Part shown: positions 1 to 7,511 of the stretch, in pieces | How the letters are laid out: each line of letters opens with the position of its first letter | How positions within the stretch are numbered: the stretch's first letter is position 1 | DNA from: Acidovorax sp. sic0104 | Lineage (GTDB): Bacteria; Pseudomonadota; Gammaproteobacteria; Burkholderiales; Burkholderiaceae_C | Length of the DNA stretch: 64,000 nt | Assembly (NCBI RefSeq): GCF_019219095.1 | Contig: NZ_JAHUWH010000003.1 | Span: 124,001-188,000, forward strand | Direction of reading: 5' to 3' | Made by a program: the position numbers and the translations under genes | The notes under the pieces: model-generated | The model's input: the letters and a program-made list of their open reading frames with translations, nothing else | Databases searched by the model: none | What the model was told of the DNA's origin: nothing

Positions 1-403
1 CCAGCAGCGCTTCCAGGGCCTGGGTGTCCTGCGTGCGGACCTTCAGCAGGATGCCGCTCTCGCCTGTCACGGTGTGGATCTCTTCGATATCGGCCAGCGA
101 CGCCAGCGCGGCCACCTGGCGGGCACGCCGCACGGTGCTGGTGATGACCTGCACGAAACACAGCAACGGGCGCCCGAGCTTGGCCCCGTCCAGCCTCGCG
201 ACAGTGCCCAGGATGACGCCGTCGCGTTTGAGGCGCTTGACGCGCTCATGCACGGCCGGGGCCGACAGGTGCAAGGCCTGCCCCAGTTCGGCATAGCTCA
301 GCGTGCTGTCGCCCGCCAGCAGCCCTAATAGTTTTCGGTCCACAGGGTCCAGACGGGCGGCAGGTGCGCCTCTGGGCGGAAGCTCATTCGTATTTTTGGT
401 CAT
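1..403 (-). CDS. Lrp/AsnC-family transcriptional regulator (3' end cut by window edge)
   Basis: Translation from the ATG at 403 gives an N-terminal winged helix (DPVDRKLLGLLAGDSTLSY, then LHLSAPAVHERVKRLKRDGVI) followed by the start of the RAM ligand-binding domain (FVQVITSTVRRARQVAALASLADIEEIHTVTGE), the usual Lrp/AsnC order. About 134 codons are present and the C-terminus lies outside the window. Such proteins bind amino acids and act as local or global regulators. It is divergent from an amino-acid-decarboxylase-like gene 80 bp away, with a palindrome between them, so it probably controls that gene and itself. Family call is firm; the ligand is unknown. Confidence 0.9.
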   Translation of the reverse strand, partial: MTKNTNELPPRGAPAARLDPVDRKLLGLLAGDSTLSYAELGQALHLSAPAVHERVKRLKRDGVILGTVARLDGAKLGRPLLCFVQVITSTVRRARQVAALASLADIEEIHTVTGESGILLKVRTQDTQALEALL

Positions 404-451
404 GGCTGTAAAAAGGCTTTGCCAGCCGAATGGTGTTCATAACAATGCAGA

Positions 452-465
452 AATATTCGAACATT
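452..465. promoter_or_regulatory. Near-perfect palindrome in the divergent Lrp/decarboxylase promoter region
   Basis: AATATTCGAACATT is a 14-bp palindrome with a single mismatched pair around TTCGAA. It sits in the AT-rich 79-bp gap between the divergent starts at 403 and 483, the normal place for an Lrp/AsnC operator. Binding by the adjacent regulator is inference. Confidence 0.45.
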
Positions 466-482
466 ATTCAACGCAAACCGCC

Positions 483-2042
483 ATGACAGACAAAACCCTC
501 GCGCAGCCATCCGCTGCACCCTGTGCGGGCGCTCAAAGCGCTCAAAGCGCTCAAAGCGCTGAAAACGCTCAGGGCGCCCCACGCCACACCCGCTTGCTGG
601 GCCAAGCCACTCCCGCACAGTGGGCACAGGCCGTGAGCCGCGTGGGTCACCCGCAATCACAAGCGCCCATGCAGCGCACGGTGCAGGTGATCAATGCGGC
701 GGATGCCTTTGCCCTGCGCAGCCTGGGCGTGCCTGCGGCGGGGCGGCCGTTGCCCGAGGTGGTGGATCAGCTACTGAACGACATCAACCCCTGGCGCGCC
801 AAGATGGACCACCCGCGCTTCTTCGCGTTCATTCCGGGCCCGGCGTCGCCGCTGTCCGCCCTGGGCGACCTGGCCATCGGCATGCACAACGTACACGGCG
901 GCAGCTGGCTGCAAAGCTCGGGCCCGTCAGCGGTGGAGAGCGGCCTCATCGCCTGGCTGGCGTCGCAGGCGGGCTTGCCAGCATCCGCGGGCGGGCTGTT
1001 CGTGTCGGGCGGTTCCATGGCCAACCTCACGGCGCTGACTGTGGCGCGCGACCAGAAGCTGGCGCCACACGAGCGCCAGGCGGGTGTGGCCTATGTGTCA
1101 GAGCAAACGCATTCGTCCGTCGCCAAGGGCTTGAAGATCATCGGCTTCTTGCCGCAACAGGTGCGGCGCGTGCCCACCGACACCGCATTCCGCATGGACG
1201 TGGAGGCACTCCAGCGTGCCATCTCCGCAGACCGCGCCGCAGGGCTCAAGCCCTTTGTGGTGGTGGCCAGCGCCGGCACCACCAACACCGGCAGCGTGGA
1301 CCCGCTGCGCGCCATTCGCGCTCTGTGCGACGCCCACGGCCTGTGGATGCATGTGGACGGCGCCTATGGTGCGTCGGCCGCACTGTCGCCCAAACATCGC
1401 CATTGCCTGGATGGCATGGGCGAGGCCGACAGCCTGAGCTGGGATGCACACAAATGGCTGTTTCAAACCTATGGCTGCGGCATGGTGCTGCTGCGTCAAG
1501 GCGCACACCTGGCGCAGAGCTTTCACACCCGGCCCGAATATCTGCGAGATGCACACGCCGAGGCCGACCAGGTGAACTACTGGGACCTGGGCTGCGAGCT
1601 GACACGGCCCATGCGCGCCATGAAGCTGTGGCTGACGCTGCAGGTGCTGGGCGCTGACGCGGTGGGCGAAGCGATTGCGCATGGCTGCCAGCTGGCGCAG
1701 TGGGCCGAGGAAGCGCTGCGCCAGCGCCCTGGCTGGGAGATCGTGTCGCCCGCGCAGCTGGCGATCGTCAACTTCCGCAGGGTGCAGCCCGGCCTGTCGC
1801 CCGAGGCCACGGACGCCCTGAACCGCGCCATTTCACAGCGCGCACTGGAAGATGGCTTTGCCACAGTGCTGACGACGCAGCTGCAGGGCCGCACGGTGCT
1901 GCGCATCTGCGCGATTCACCCGGATGCGACGCAGGCGGACATGCAGGAGACAGTGCACAGGCTGGCAGCCTACGGAGCCGCAGAACTGGCCACCCTTGCG
2001 CCTGCGGGGGGGCACGGCCGGCCCCATTCCGAGAGCCGCTGA
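483..2042 (+). CDS. PLP-dependent group II (aromatic-type) amino acid decarboxylase
   Basis: 519 residues from the ATG at 483; in-frame codons extend upstream to 303 but would run through the Lrp gene and its promoter, so 483 is preferred. It shows the group II decarboxylase fold: HGGSWLQSSGPSAVESGLIAW, FVSGGSMANL, the PLP aspartate in HVDGAYG, and the Schiff-base lysine K324 in SWDAHKW. Family members decarboxylate aromatic amino acids, diaminobutyrate, glutamate or cysteine sulfinate; the substrate cannot be read from sequence. The N-terminus carries an Ala-Gln-Ser repeat from a 9-bp DNA repeat (three copies at 531-557). Probably regulated by the divergent Lrp-type protein. Confidence 0.9.
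   Translation: MTDKTLAQPSAAPCAGAQSAQSAQSAENAQGAPRHTRLLGQATPAQWAQAVSRVGHPQSQAPMQRTVQVINAADAFALRSLGVPAAGRPLPEVVDQLLNDINPWRAKMDHPRFFAFIPGPASPLSALGDLAIGMHNVHGGSWLQSSGPSAVESGLIAWLASQAGLPASAGGLFVSGGSMANLTALTVARDQKLAPHERQAGVAYVSEQTHSSVAKGLKIIGFLPQQVRRVPTDTAFRMDVEALQRAISADRAAGLKPFVVVASAGTTNTGSVDPLRAIRALCDAHGLWMHVDGAYGASAALSPKHRHCLDGMGEADSLSWDAHKWLFQTYGCGMVLLRQGAHLAQSFHTRPEYLRDAHAEADQVNYWDLGCELTRPMRAMKLWLTLQVLGADAVGEAIAHGCQLAQWAEEALRQRPGWEIVSPAQLAIVNFRRVQPGLSPEATDALNRAISQRALEDGFATVLTTQLQGRTVLRICAIHPDATQADMQETVHRLAAYGAAELATLAPAGGHGRPHSESR
531..557 (+). repeat. 9-bp tandem repeat (3 copies) inside the decarboxylase N-terminus
   Basis: GCTCAAAGC is repeated exactly three times and followed by degenerate units, encoding AQSAQSAQSAENAQG. 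Nine bases keep the frame, so copy changes would alter only the length of a disordered N-terminal stretch. Confidence 0.8.
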
Positions 2043-2112
2043 CGCAACCGAACCGCAGAACCCCGCACTGCCGAAGTGACAGCAGGGGCGCAACACTGTC
2101 GCTACTATTTTT

Positions 2113-2156
2113 ATAGCTAGACGTGTAAAACCATCAAGCCGCAGCGCCCTATTCTT
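2113..2156 (+). repeat. Interspersed ~44-bp intergenic repeat, copy 1 (divergent)
   Basis: Begins ATAGC, contains the AAGC...GCAGCGCC part and ends ATTCTT. It is the most diverged member of a six-copy family (others at 5162, 14145, 32578, 41244 and 49869). It lies in the 137-bp gap between the convergent decarboxylase and sulfonate-binding genes. Confidence 0.5.
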
Positions 2157-2179
2157 CTTACGAATCACCCTGCGTCACC

Positions 2180-3238
2180 TCAGGCAGCACCCTTCCACAG
2201 CTGGGCATCCGTGATGGCCGCCACGTCCACGCGCGTGGGCAGGATCCCGTCCCGCGCCGAGCGGTCCGCCACCGTCTGCAGCGCAGAAATGTCCGCCTGC
2301 GTCACCGGTCGCGCCGCAATGGCCGCGCGCCCGGTGATGATGCGTGACGCCTCGATGGGCAGGCGCGTGAGCTGGGTGTAGACCTGGGCATACGCCTCGC
2401 GGTTGGCCAGCGCCCAGTCGCCCGCGCGGGCCAGGCGGTCCAGGTACTGGACGATGGCGGCGCGCTTGGCCGGGTCTGCCAGGGCTGCCTCGGTGGCGGT
2501 GATGAATCCCAGCGCGGTGTTGATGCCGCGCCCGTCGCGCAGGATGCGGCCCCCCTGTTGCAAGGCGATGGTGTAGTAGGGGTCGAAGATGGCCCAGGCG
2601 TCGATCTGTTTCGATGCGAAGGCGGCGGCTGCGTCGGTGGGCAGCACGAACTTCACTGTCACATCGTCGCGCTTGACGCCCGCTTCTTCCAGCGCGCCAT
2701 ACAGCTGGTACTGCGAGATGCTGCCGCGCGCGGACGAGACGATGACCGTCTTGCCCCGCAGATCGGCCACGCTGCGCAGGGGCGAGTTGCCCTGCACCAC
2801 GATGCCCAGCGAGTCGGGCTGGCCGACGCGGGTGGCGACGATCTTGAGCGGGGTCTTGCCCACGGCGGCGGCCAGCACGGGCAGGTCGCCGGCCATGGCC
2901 GTGTCCACCGCACCGCTGCGGTGTGCCTCGAACAGCGGTGCCGCGCCCTGAAAGTTGGCCCAACGCCAGGCAAAGGGCACTCCCTCCAGCGTCTTTGCGG
3001 CTTCGAACAGTGCACGCAAGCCGCCGGCCTGGTCGCCCAGCACCAGGGACGCGGGCGCCGAAGCGCCAGGCCCACCTTGCGCCTGGGCGTGCGCCGAAGC
3101 GCCCCAGCCCAGAAGTCCGGTGGTGCCCAGCGACAAGGCTGCGGCCTGCTGCAACCAATGGCGGCGTGTGCGCTGGGGCAACTGCGCAGCGCCTTGGTGG
3201 CGCTGGAGACTGTCGCGCTTGCTGTGACTGCGGCCCAT
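2180..3238 (-). CDS. ssuA: Aliphatic sulfonate-type ABC transporter substrate-binding protein
   Basis: 352 residues. A Tat/Sec-like N-terminus with RTRRHWLQQAAALSLGTTGLLGW and an AHAQAQ cleavage region precedes an SsuA/TauA-type periplasmic domain (EGVPFAWRWANFQGAAPLFEAHRSGAVDTAMAGDLP, GKTVIVSSARGSISQYQL, KQIDAWAIFDPYYT). It would capture alkanesulfonates under sulfur starvation. Its start codon overlaps the stop of the upstream monooxygenase by one base (TGATG), so the two are translationally coupled. No permease or ATPase follows. It may use the SsuCB-like pair at 8742-10624, which is inference. Confidence 0.9.
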   Translation of the reverse strand: MGRSHSKRDSLQRHQGAAQLPQRTRRHWLQQAAALSLGTTGLLGWGASAHAQAQGGPGASAPASLVLGDQAGGLRALFEAAKTLEGVPFAWRWANFQGAAPLFEAHRSGAVDTAMAGDLPVLAAAVGKTPLKIVATRVGQPDSLGIVVQGNSPLRSVADLRGKTVIVSSARGSISQYQLYGALEEAGVKRDDVTVKFVLPTDAAAAFASKQIDAWAIFDPYYTIALQQGGRILRDGRGINTALGFITATEAALADPAKRAAIVQYLDRLARAGDWALANREAYAQVYTQLTRLPIEASRIITGRAAIAARPVTQADISALQTVADRSARDGILPTRVDVAAITDAQLWKGAA

Positions 3239-4344
3239 CACGCCGCCTTTCGCAGGGTTTGCGCGGCCTGCTGTGCATCGCGCTCGGCCACCTTGGCGTG
3301 CGCCAGGGGCAGCAGTTCGCGCCCATAGTCGATGGCATCCACCAGCGGGTCGAAGCCGCGGATGAGGAAGGTGGTGATGCCCAGGTCGTAGTACTTGAGC
3401 AGTGCGTCGGCCACCTGCTGGGGCGTGCCGACGAGGGATGTGGAGTTGGAGCGGCCGCCGATCTCGCGCGCCACGGCGGTCCACAGACGTTCGTCCACGC
3501 GGTCGCCATTGGCGGCATCGGCCAGCAGGCGCTGCGCACCTTCGCTTTGCTGCGGGCCCACGCCGCGCGCGTAGCCCTGCTGCACGCGCAGGCGGCGCGT
3601 GTCTTCCAGGATGCGGTCGGCCTTGGCCCAGGCTTCTTCCTCGGTCTTGCCCAGGATGGGGCGGAAAGAGATGCTGAAGTCCACGTGCCGGCCGTTGAGC
3701 GTGGCCTCGGCGCGCACGCGGCGCACCAGGTCGCCGGCCTGGGCCAGCGATTCGCCCCACAGGGCATACACATCGGCATGCTTGCCAGCCACCTGCAATG
3801 CCGGCGCGGAGGCACCGCCAAAGTAGATCGGCACGCGCTGGCCGCGCACGGGCTTCACTTCCGACACGGCGCCCTTGACGCGGTAGTAGGTGCCTTCGTG
3901 GTCGAAGGGTTTGTCTTCGGACCACACGCGGCGCAGGATGGCCAGGTACTCGTCGGTGCGCGCGTAGCGCTCGTCGTGGCCGAGGAAGTCGCCATCGCGC
4001 TGCTGGTCTTCGTCCGAGCCGCCGCTGATGTAGTGCACGGCCAGGCGCCCGCCGGTGTAGTGGTCCAGCGTGGCCAGCTGGCGCGCGGCCAGCGTGGGCG
4101 CGACGAATCCGGGGCGGTGCGCCAGCAGCAGCCCGATCTTCTGCGTGACCGACGCCGCGTACGTGGCGGTCAGCAGCGTATCGGGGCTGGACGAGCTGGC
4201 CGGCACCAGAATGCGGTCGAAGCCCGCGTGCTCGTGCGCCTGGGCAAAGGCGCGCACGTAGGCGGCGTCTATCGCAGGGCCCTTGCGGGGGATGGTTTCA
4301 GAGACTTCGTGCGGCTGGATCATGCCGATGAACTGGACGGGCAT
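3238..4344 (-). CDS. ssuD: FMNH2-dependent alkanesulfonate monooxygenase (LLM class)
   Basis: 368 residues from the ATG at 4344, which has AGGAG 7 bases upstream; longer in-frame starts would overlap the regulatory region. The sequence follows SsuD: MPVQFIGMIQPHEVSETIP, RPGFVAPTLAARQLATLDHYTGGRLAVHYISGG, GGASAPALQVAGKHADVYALWGES, NSTSLVGTPQQVADALLKYYDLGITTFLIRGFDP. It cleaves alkanesulfonates to aldehyde and sulfite with reduced FMN. No SsuE flavin reductase gene is nearby. It is first in a two-gene operon with ssuA. A 14-bp motif shared with other sulfur genes lies 79 bases upstream. Confidence 0.93.
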   Translation of the reverse strand: MPVQFIGMIQPHEVSETIPRKGPAIDAAYVRAFAQAHEHAGFDRILVPASSSSPDTLLTATYAASVTQKIGLLLAHRPGFVAPTLAARQLATLDHYTGGRLAVHYISGGSDEDQQRDGDFLGHDERYARTDEYLAILRRVWSEDKPFDHEGTYYRVKGAVSEVKPVRGQRVPIYFGGASAPALQVAGKHADVYALWGESLAQAGDLVRRVRAEATLNGRHVDFSISFRPILGKTEEEAWAKADRILEDTRRLRVQQGYARGVGPQQSEGAQRLLADAANGDRVDERLWTAVAREIGGRSNSTSLVGTPQQVADALLKYYDLGITTFLIRGFDPLVDAIDYGRELLPLAHAKVAERDAQQAAQTLRKAA

Positions 4345-4371
4345 AGCGGGCTCCTGGGGGATGAGGAAAAA

Positions 4372-4383
4372 CGTTCCGGAACG
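4372..4383. promoter_or_regulatory. 12-bp palindrome upstream of ssuD
   Basis: CGTTCCGGAACG is a perfect palindrome 28-39 bases upstream of the ssuD start codon, between the shared motif and the ribosome-binding site. This fits an operator overlapping the promoter or 5' leader. No regulator can be assigned. Confidence 0.4.
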
Positions 4384-4422
4384 GGTTTGCAGCCCATGAT
4401 CCGCGCAGGGGCGCGCCGCCTC

Positions 4423-4436
4423 AACGAAGAAAAACG
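4423..4436 (-). promoter_or_regulatory. Shared sulfur-gene upstream motif, copy 1 (ssuD)
   Basis: Read toward ssuD the site is CGTTTTTCTTCGTT, 79 bases upstream of the ATG. The identical 14-mer lies 84 bases upstream of the substrate-binding gene at 11660. Its last 10 bases (TTTCTTCGTT) recur 72 bases upstream of the monooxygenase at 51350. All three genes are on the minus strand and in sulfur-acquisition families. A CysB/SsuR-type activator site is the likely explanation (inference). Confidence 0.65.
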
Positions 4437-4661
4437 CGTTTGCAAAGTCGGGGGGCGCATACGTGGTGCGTGGCACGTTTGACGCGAGCGGCGCTCGGGT
4501 TAGAGTGTCGGGCCGCGCCGGGCAGCCAGGCCGAATGGCGCGCTTCATGGATATCCCGCCCCGCTGCCGCGCACCCACATCGAGCACATCGGCGCCGCGG
4601 CAGGCCGCCCAGGCTGATCAGCCCTCGCCGCAAGACCACTTCCGCCGAAGGAGACACGCAC

Positions 4662-5090
4662 ATGCCACCCAAACCCGCCACAGCCACCCAACCCGCATCC
4701 ACCCTCATCGACCAGCGCATCGCCGACCTCGCCGACTGGCGAGGCGCGGTTCTGGCGCGCATGCGTGCGCTGATCCACGAAGCGGCGCCCGATGTGGTGG
4801 AAGAGTGGAAGTGGATGGGCACGCCCGTTTGGTCGCTGGGCGGCATCCTGTGCACTGGCGAGAGCTACAAGGCAGCGGTCAAGCTCACCTTCCTCAAGGG
4901 CGCTTCGCTGCCCGACCCGGCGCGGCTGTTCAATGCCAGCCTGGACGGCAATGCACGCCGGGCCATCGATATCCATGAAGGCGACACGCTGGACGCAGAC
5001 GCCTTCAAGGCGCTCATCCGCGCTGCGGTGGAGCTCAACGCTGCCAAGCCTGCGGGCAAGAAGCCCTCTGCCGGCTCGAAGGCGAAGTAG
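4662..5090 (+). CDS. DUF1801 domain protein (YdhG-like)
   Basis: 142 residues from the ATG at 4662, preceded by GAAGGAG. The core has DUF1801 features: an N-terminal helix (ADWRGAVLARMRALIHEAAPDVVEEWKWMGTPVWS), then GILCTGESYKAAVKLTFLKGASLPDPARLFNA, and the ARRAIDIHEGDTLDADAFKALIRAAVELN ending. Proteins of this fold are small, cytoplasmic and of uncertain function. The Lys/Ala-rich tail is disordered. It is divergent from ssuD, but nothing links it to sulfur. Confidence 0.85.
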   Translation: MPPKPATATQPASTLIDQRIADLADWRGAVLARMRALIHEAAPDVVEEWKWMGTPVWSLGGILCTGESYKAAVKLTFLKGASLPDPARLFNASLDGNARRAIDIHEGDTLDADAFKALIRAAVELNAAKPAGKKPSAGSKAK

Positions 5091-5161
5091 AAGCACAAGC
5101 GCAAGCACACAGCGCGGCTGATGCGGTACAGGCACCCCGCACACTGGCCGCTACGGTATCG

Positions 5162-5205
5162 ATAGCAGTAAGCGCTTTGTGGTCAAGCGGCAGCGGCCAA
5201 TTTCA
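5162..5205 (+). repeat. Interspersed ~44-bp intergenic repeat, copy 2
   Basis: Starts ATAGCAGTAAGCGCTT and ends GCGGCCAATTTCA. It lies 71 bases after the DUF1801 stop codon and before the LexA box of the next gene. Confidence 0.75.
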
Positions 5206-5289
5206 ATGGTACTGGTGCTCCTCAATCTGCGCTTTGGCTGCAAAAAATGCGTGCATCAGGGTTGATCCCATGGGCAATTTGGGCAAAAC

Positions 5290-5309
5290 AACTGTACATT
5301 CATACAGTC
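5290..5309 (+). promoter_or_regulatory. LexA (SOS) box
   Basis: The core is CTGT-N8-ACAG (5292-5307), a perfect match to the beta/gammaproteobacterial LexA core; the 20-base site matches TACTGTATATATATACAGTA at 15 positions. It ends 19 bases before the start codon at 5329, where a bound repressor would block the promoter. Confidence 0.8.
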
Positions 5310-5328
5310 ATTTACCCAGGAGAACGCC

Positions 5329-5637
5329 ATGGACACCCTCGAAGCCATCTACACCGTCACCCTGCGCGACTACCCCGAAGATCTGCCGGCCCAGCAGCGT
5401 GCCAACGCCGAAAGGCGCTACGCCAAGGAGCTGGAAAAGCAGTTCGGCGGCCCTGAGCAAGTCGCTGCTGCTCTCGACACCATGTCGAGCCTGGAAGACT
5501 CGCCGCCCGAAGTCGTCTCGCCCGGCGACCTCACGCTGCTCAAGCACTGGGGCCGCGCCAGCGTGGCGGCCAAGCAGGCGGGGTTTCGGGATCTGGGCGA
5601 GGCGGACGGGGCGTACTTCGAGGTACGCACGGCTTGA
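5329..5637 (+). CDS. Small SOS-controlled protein of unknown function
   Basis: 102 residues with AGGAGA a few bases before the ATG. It is charged and mostly helical: an N-terminal acidic segment, a basic helix (QQRANAERRYAKELEKQFGG), and an ending rich in Gly and Asp (ASVAAKQAGFRDLGEADGAYFEVRTA). No signal peptide, membrane segment or family motif is recognised. Its one informative feature is the consensus LexA box directly upstream, which predicts induction by DNA damage. It stands alone, with 257 bases before the next gene. Confidence 0.75.
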   Translation: MDTLEAIYTVTLRDYPEDLPAQQRANAERRYAKELEKQFGGPEQVAAALDTMSSLEDSPPEVVSPGDLTLLKHWGRASVAAKQAGFRDLGEADGAYFEVRTA

Positions 5638-5894
5638 TGGTGGCCAGCGCAGAGGGCGCTTGCCACCCGGGCTGTGCGCTCGTTGGGATTCTGGCCTCTC
5701 GCCTGCCCCGCTGACCGGCCGGACAGCCCCCCGGAAGGCGCCGTGTCTTGACCCCCATCAAGCCCATCGGTTCTACAAGCAGTTGTCCGACAGGCCTGCG
5801 ATTGGTTGGATGGCGGGCCAGGGGTTCTTCCGGTTCAAGAATTTGTTCAGCGAGTGATCTGCTCGCATGTTCAACACACGACAAGGAGAGCCTC

Positions 5895-6263
5895 ATGAAC
5901 ACCCTCTCAAATCCGTCTGGCGACACAACACTCATCGACCCCGATCTGGTGGAACAGGCCGTTCCGGGCCACGGCGTTCCATCGCAAGACCCCGACCCCG
6001 CAGCCCAGCACGCGCTGAGCGCCGAAGAGGCCGAGCGCGAATCCAGGTCGGCCCTCATGGGCGGCGGGATGATGGCCGGTGCCGCAGCGGGGGCCGCCGT
6101 TGGCGTGGCCGTTGGCGGCCCGGTCGGCGTGTTTGTCGGCGGCACCGCAGGCGCCATTGCCGGAGCCCTGGGCGGCGCGGCAGTGGGCCAGGTGGTGGAA
6201 CCCCAGCCTCCCACGGAGCCTGCCCATGAAACGGCATTGCCTGAGATCATCGAGAGACCATGA
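5895..6263 (+). CDS. Glycine-zipper protein
   Basis: 122 residues from the ATG at 5895, which has AAGGAGAG upstream. An acidic N-terminal half (about 1-55) is followed by a long Gly/Ala-rich hydrophobic hairpin (MGGGMMAGAAAGAAVGVAVGG, then GVFVGGTAGAIAGALGGAAVGQVV) with GxxxG spacing, typical of glycine zippers that insert in or associate with membranes. No signal peptide is visible. A rho-independent terminator follows within 30 bases, so it is probably monocistronic. Function unknown. Confidence 0.8.
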   Translation: MNTLSNPSGDTTLIDPDLVEQAVPGHGVPSQDPDPAAQHALSAEEAERESRSALMGGGMMAGAAAGAAVGVAVGGPVGVFVGGTAGAIAGALGGAAVGQVVEPQPPTEPAHETALPEIIERP

Positions 6264-6289
6264 ACGTCGATGGTGTTCACGCCACTGCC

Positions 6290-6313
6290 AAGCCCGCACC
6301 CGGCGGGCTTTTT
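6290..6313 (+). terminator. Rho-independent terminator after the glycine-zipper gene
   Basis: AAGCCCGC, a 5-base loop and GCGGGCTT form an 8-bp stem followed directly by a short T run. It separates the glycine-zipper gene from the phosphatase gene and argues against the long upstream extension of the latter. Confidence 0.8.
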
Positions 6314-6397
6314 CATGGCCGGACCGTGGTGTCACCTGCAACACGAGACGCATACCGTGGAGAATCTGCTGCCCACACTTCCTCCACCGCCGGCGAC

Positions 6398-6934
6398 ATG
6401 GCCCGAACCACCGACTCCCAGACCCTTTGCGCTCAACTGAGCGGCAAGCTGCAAGGCGGCCAAGGCATTGCCGTTCTGATGATCTGCATGGGCAACATAT
6501 GCCGAAGCCCCACAGCCCACGGGGTGCTGGAAAAGATGGTGGCCGACGCCGGCCTCGCGGGCCGCATCCATGTGGACTCGGCTGGCACCCACGGCTACCA
6601 CGTGGGCGAGCCGCCCGATGAACGCGCCCAGGCCCACGCTGCGCGACGCGGCTATGACCTGTCGGCCCAACGGGCCCGCCGGCTTACCCGGCGCGACTTT
6701 GCCGACCACGATCTGCTGCTGGTGATGGACGACAACAACGAGCAGGCCGCCCGCGCACTGTGCCCACCCGGCAGCGAAAGCCGCCTGCACCGGCTGACGG
6801 ACTTCTGCACCACGCTGCAGGCGCATGAGGTGCCCGACCCGTATTACGGCGGCGCCGACGGATTCGATCATGTGCTGGATGTGGTGGAGGATGGGTGCGG
6901 GGGGCTGATGCGCCTGTTGGCTGGCAGGCGCTGA
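6398..6934 (+). CDS. Low-molecular-weight protein tyrosine phosphatase
   Basis: 178 residues from the ATG at 6398. The family P-loop C(X)5R is VLMICMGNICRSP, with C30 as nucleophile and R36 binding phosphate. The general-acid loop DPYYGG is near the C-terminus (EVPDPYYGGADGFDHVLD). The enzyme hydrolyses phosphotyrosine or arsenate-type substrates in the cytoplasm. An in-frame extension to 6260 would cross a terminator and is rejected. The core family begins about residue 24, so a start at one of the Met codons in LMICM is also possible. It stands alone with no linked kinase or capsule genes, so its substrate is unknown. Confidence 0.88.
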   Translation: MARTTDSQTLCAQLSGKLQGGQGIAVLMICMGNICRSPTAHGVLEKMVADAGLAGRIHVDSAGTHGYHVGEPPDERAQAHAARRGYDLSAQRARRLTRRDFADHDLLLVMDDNNEQAARALCPPGSESRLHRLTDFCTTLQAHEVPDPYYGGADGFDHVLDVVEDGCGGLMRLLAGRR

Positions 6935-6986
6935 AGAGCGCATCCGCAAAGATCCTCAATCGCTGAAACGCTTGTCAGCTCTATAC

Positions 6987-7466
6987 ATGCACAACTCCAT
7001 CGATGCAGGCCCATTCGCAGCGCTGGCGCGGCAGTTTGCCGCCTGGTGCCATACCCCGCACAACGGAAAGCCCACCGGCCAGATCACACGCGAGGCGCTT
7101 GAACAACTGGCTGCCGTCTATGCAGCCGGGCTGCAGCTGCCGACTGTGGATTTCCATGTCGCACCCGATCCACCCGCCAGAACTGCGGACCAGACCAGCA
7201 AACTCACGAAGAATCTGTCCGCTCTTCCGTTCCAGTTCTACTGGGATGTGCTTGAGCCGCTGAGTCTTGCCCACCACCAAGAGCTGGGGTCCGGCGATCT
7301 GCAGGATGATTTTCTGGACATCTGCAACGATCTGGAGCGTGGGCTTTGGCTCTTTGACAATGGCCACGCCATGGCAGCCATATTCCACTGGCGCCAGATG
7401 TTTTTTCATTGGGGTCAGCATGCGGTGGATGCGATGCGGGTCCTTCACATGTTCCGCCACGGCTGA
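6987..7466 (+). CDS. DUF5063-like protein
   Basis: 159 residues from the ATG at 6987; a TTG five codons earlier is possible. The second half carries the pattern FQFYWDVLEPL, LQDDFLDICNDLERGLWLFDNG and AIFHWRQMFFHWGQHAVDAMRVLH, which resembles DUF5063 proteins (DDLADIYRDLKxGL, WxxxFxxHWGxHAxxALRxLH). It is soluble and helical, with no signal peptide. No function is known for this family. It converges on the cytochrome gene 45 bases away. Confidence 0.65.
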   Translation: MHNSIDAGPFAALARQFAAWCHTPHNGKPTGQITREALEQLAAVYAAGLQLPTVDFHVAPDPPARTADQTSKLTKNLSALPFQFYWDVLEPLSLAHHQELGSGDLQDDFLDICNDLERGLWLFDNGHAMAAIFHWRQMFFHWGQHAVDAMRVLHMFRHG

Positions 7467-7511
7467 CGGTCCGTTGGCACGCATGCATCGCAGCACATCG
7501 CCCACGCCAAC

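Larger units (their letters stand above)
4345..4661. other. Divergent promoter region between ssuD and the DUF1801 gene
   Basis: These 317 bases hold no convincing gene. They contain the 12-bp palindrome at 4372, the shared sulfur-gene motif at 4423, and a GAAGGAG ribosome-binding site just before 4662. The remaining sequence is GC-rich with no further recognisable element. Confidence 0.6.

Noticed and set aside
2180..3925. A longer version of the sulfonate-binding protein starting at 3925
   Set aside because: The extra codons lie out of frame over ssuD. The start at 3238 begins just before a signal peptide and overlaps the ssuD stop codon as expected for coupling.
5748..5894. N-terminal extension of the glycine-zipper protein
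   Set aside because: The extension has no ribosome site or domain, whereas the ATG at 5895 has AAGGAG at the right distance.
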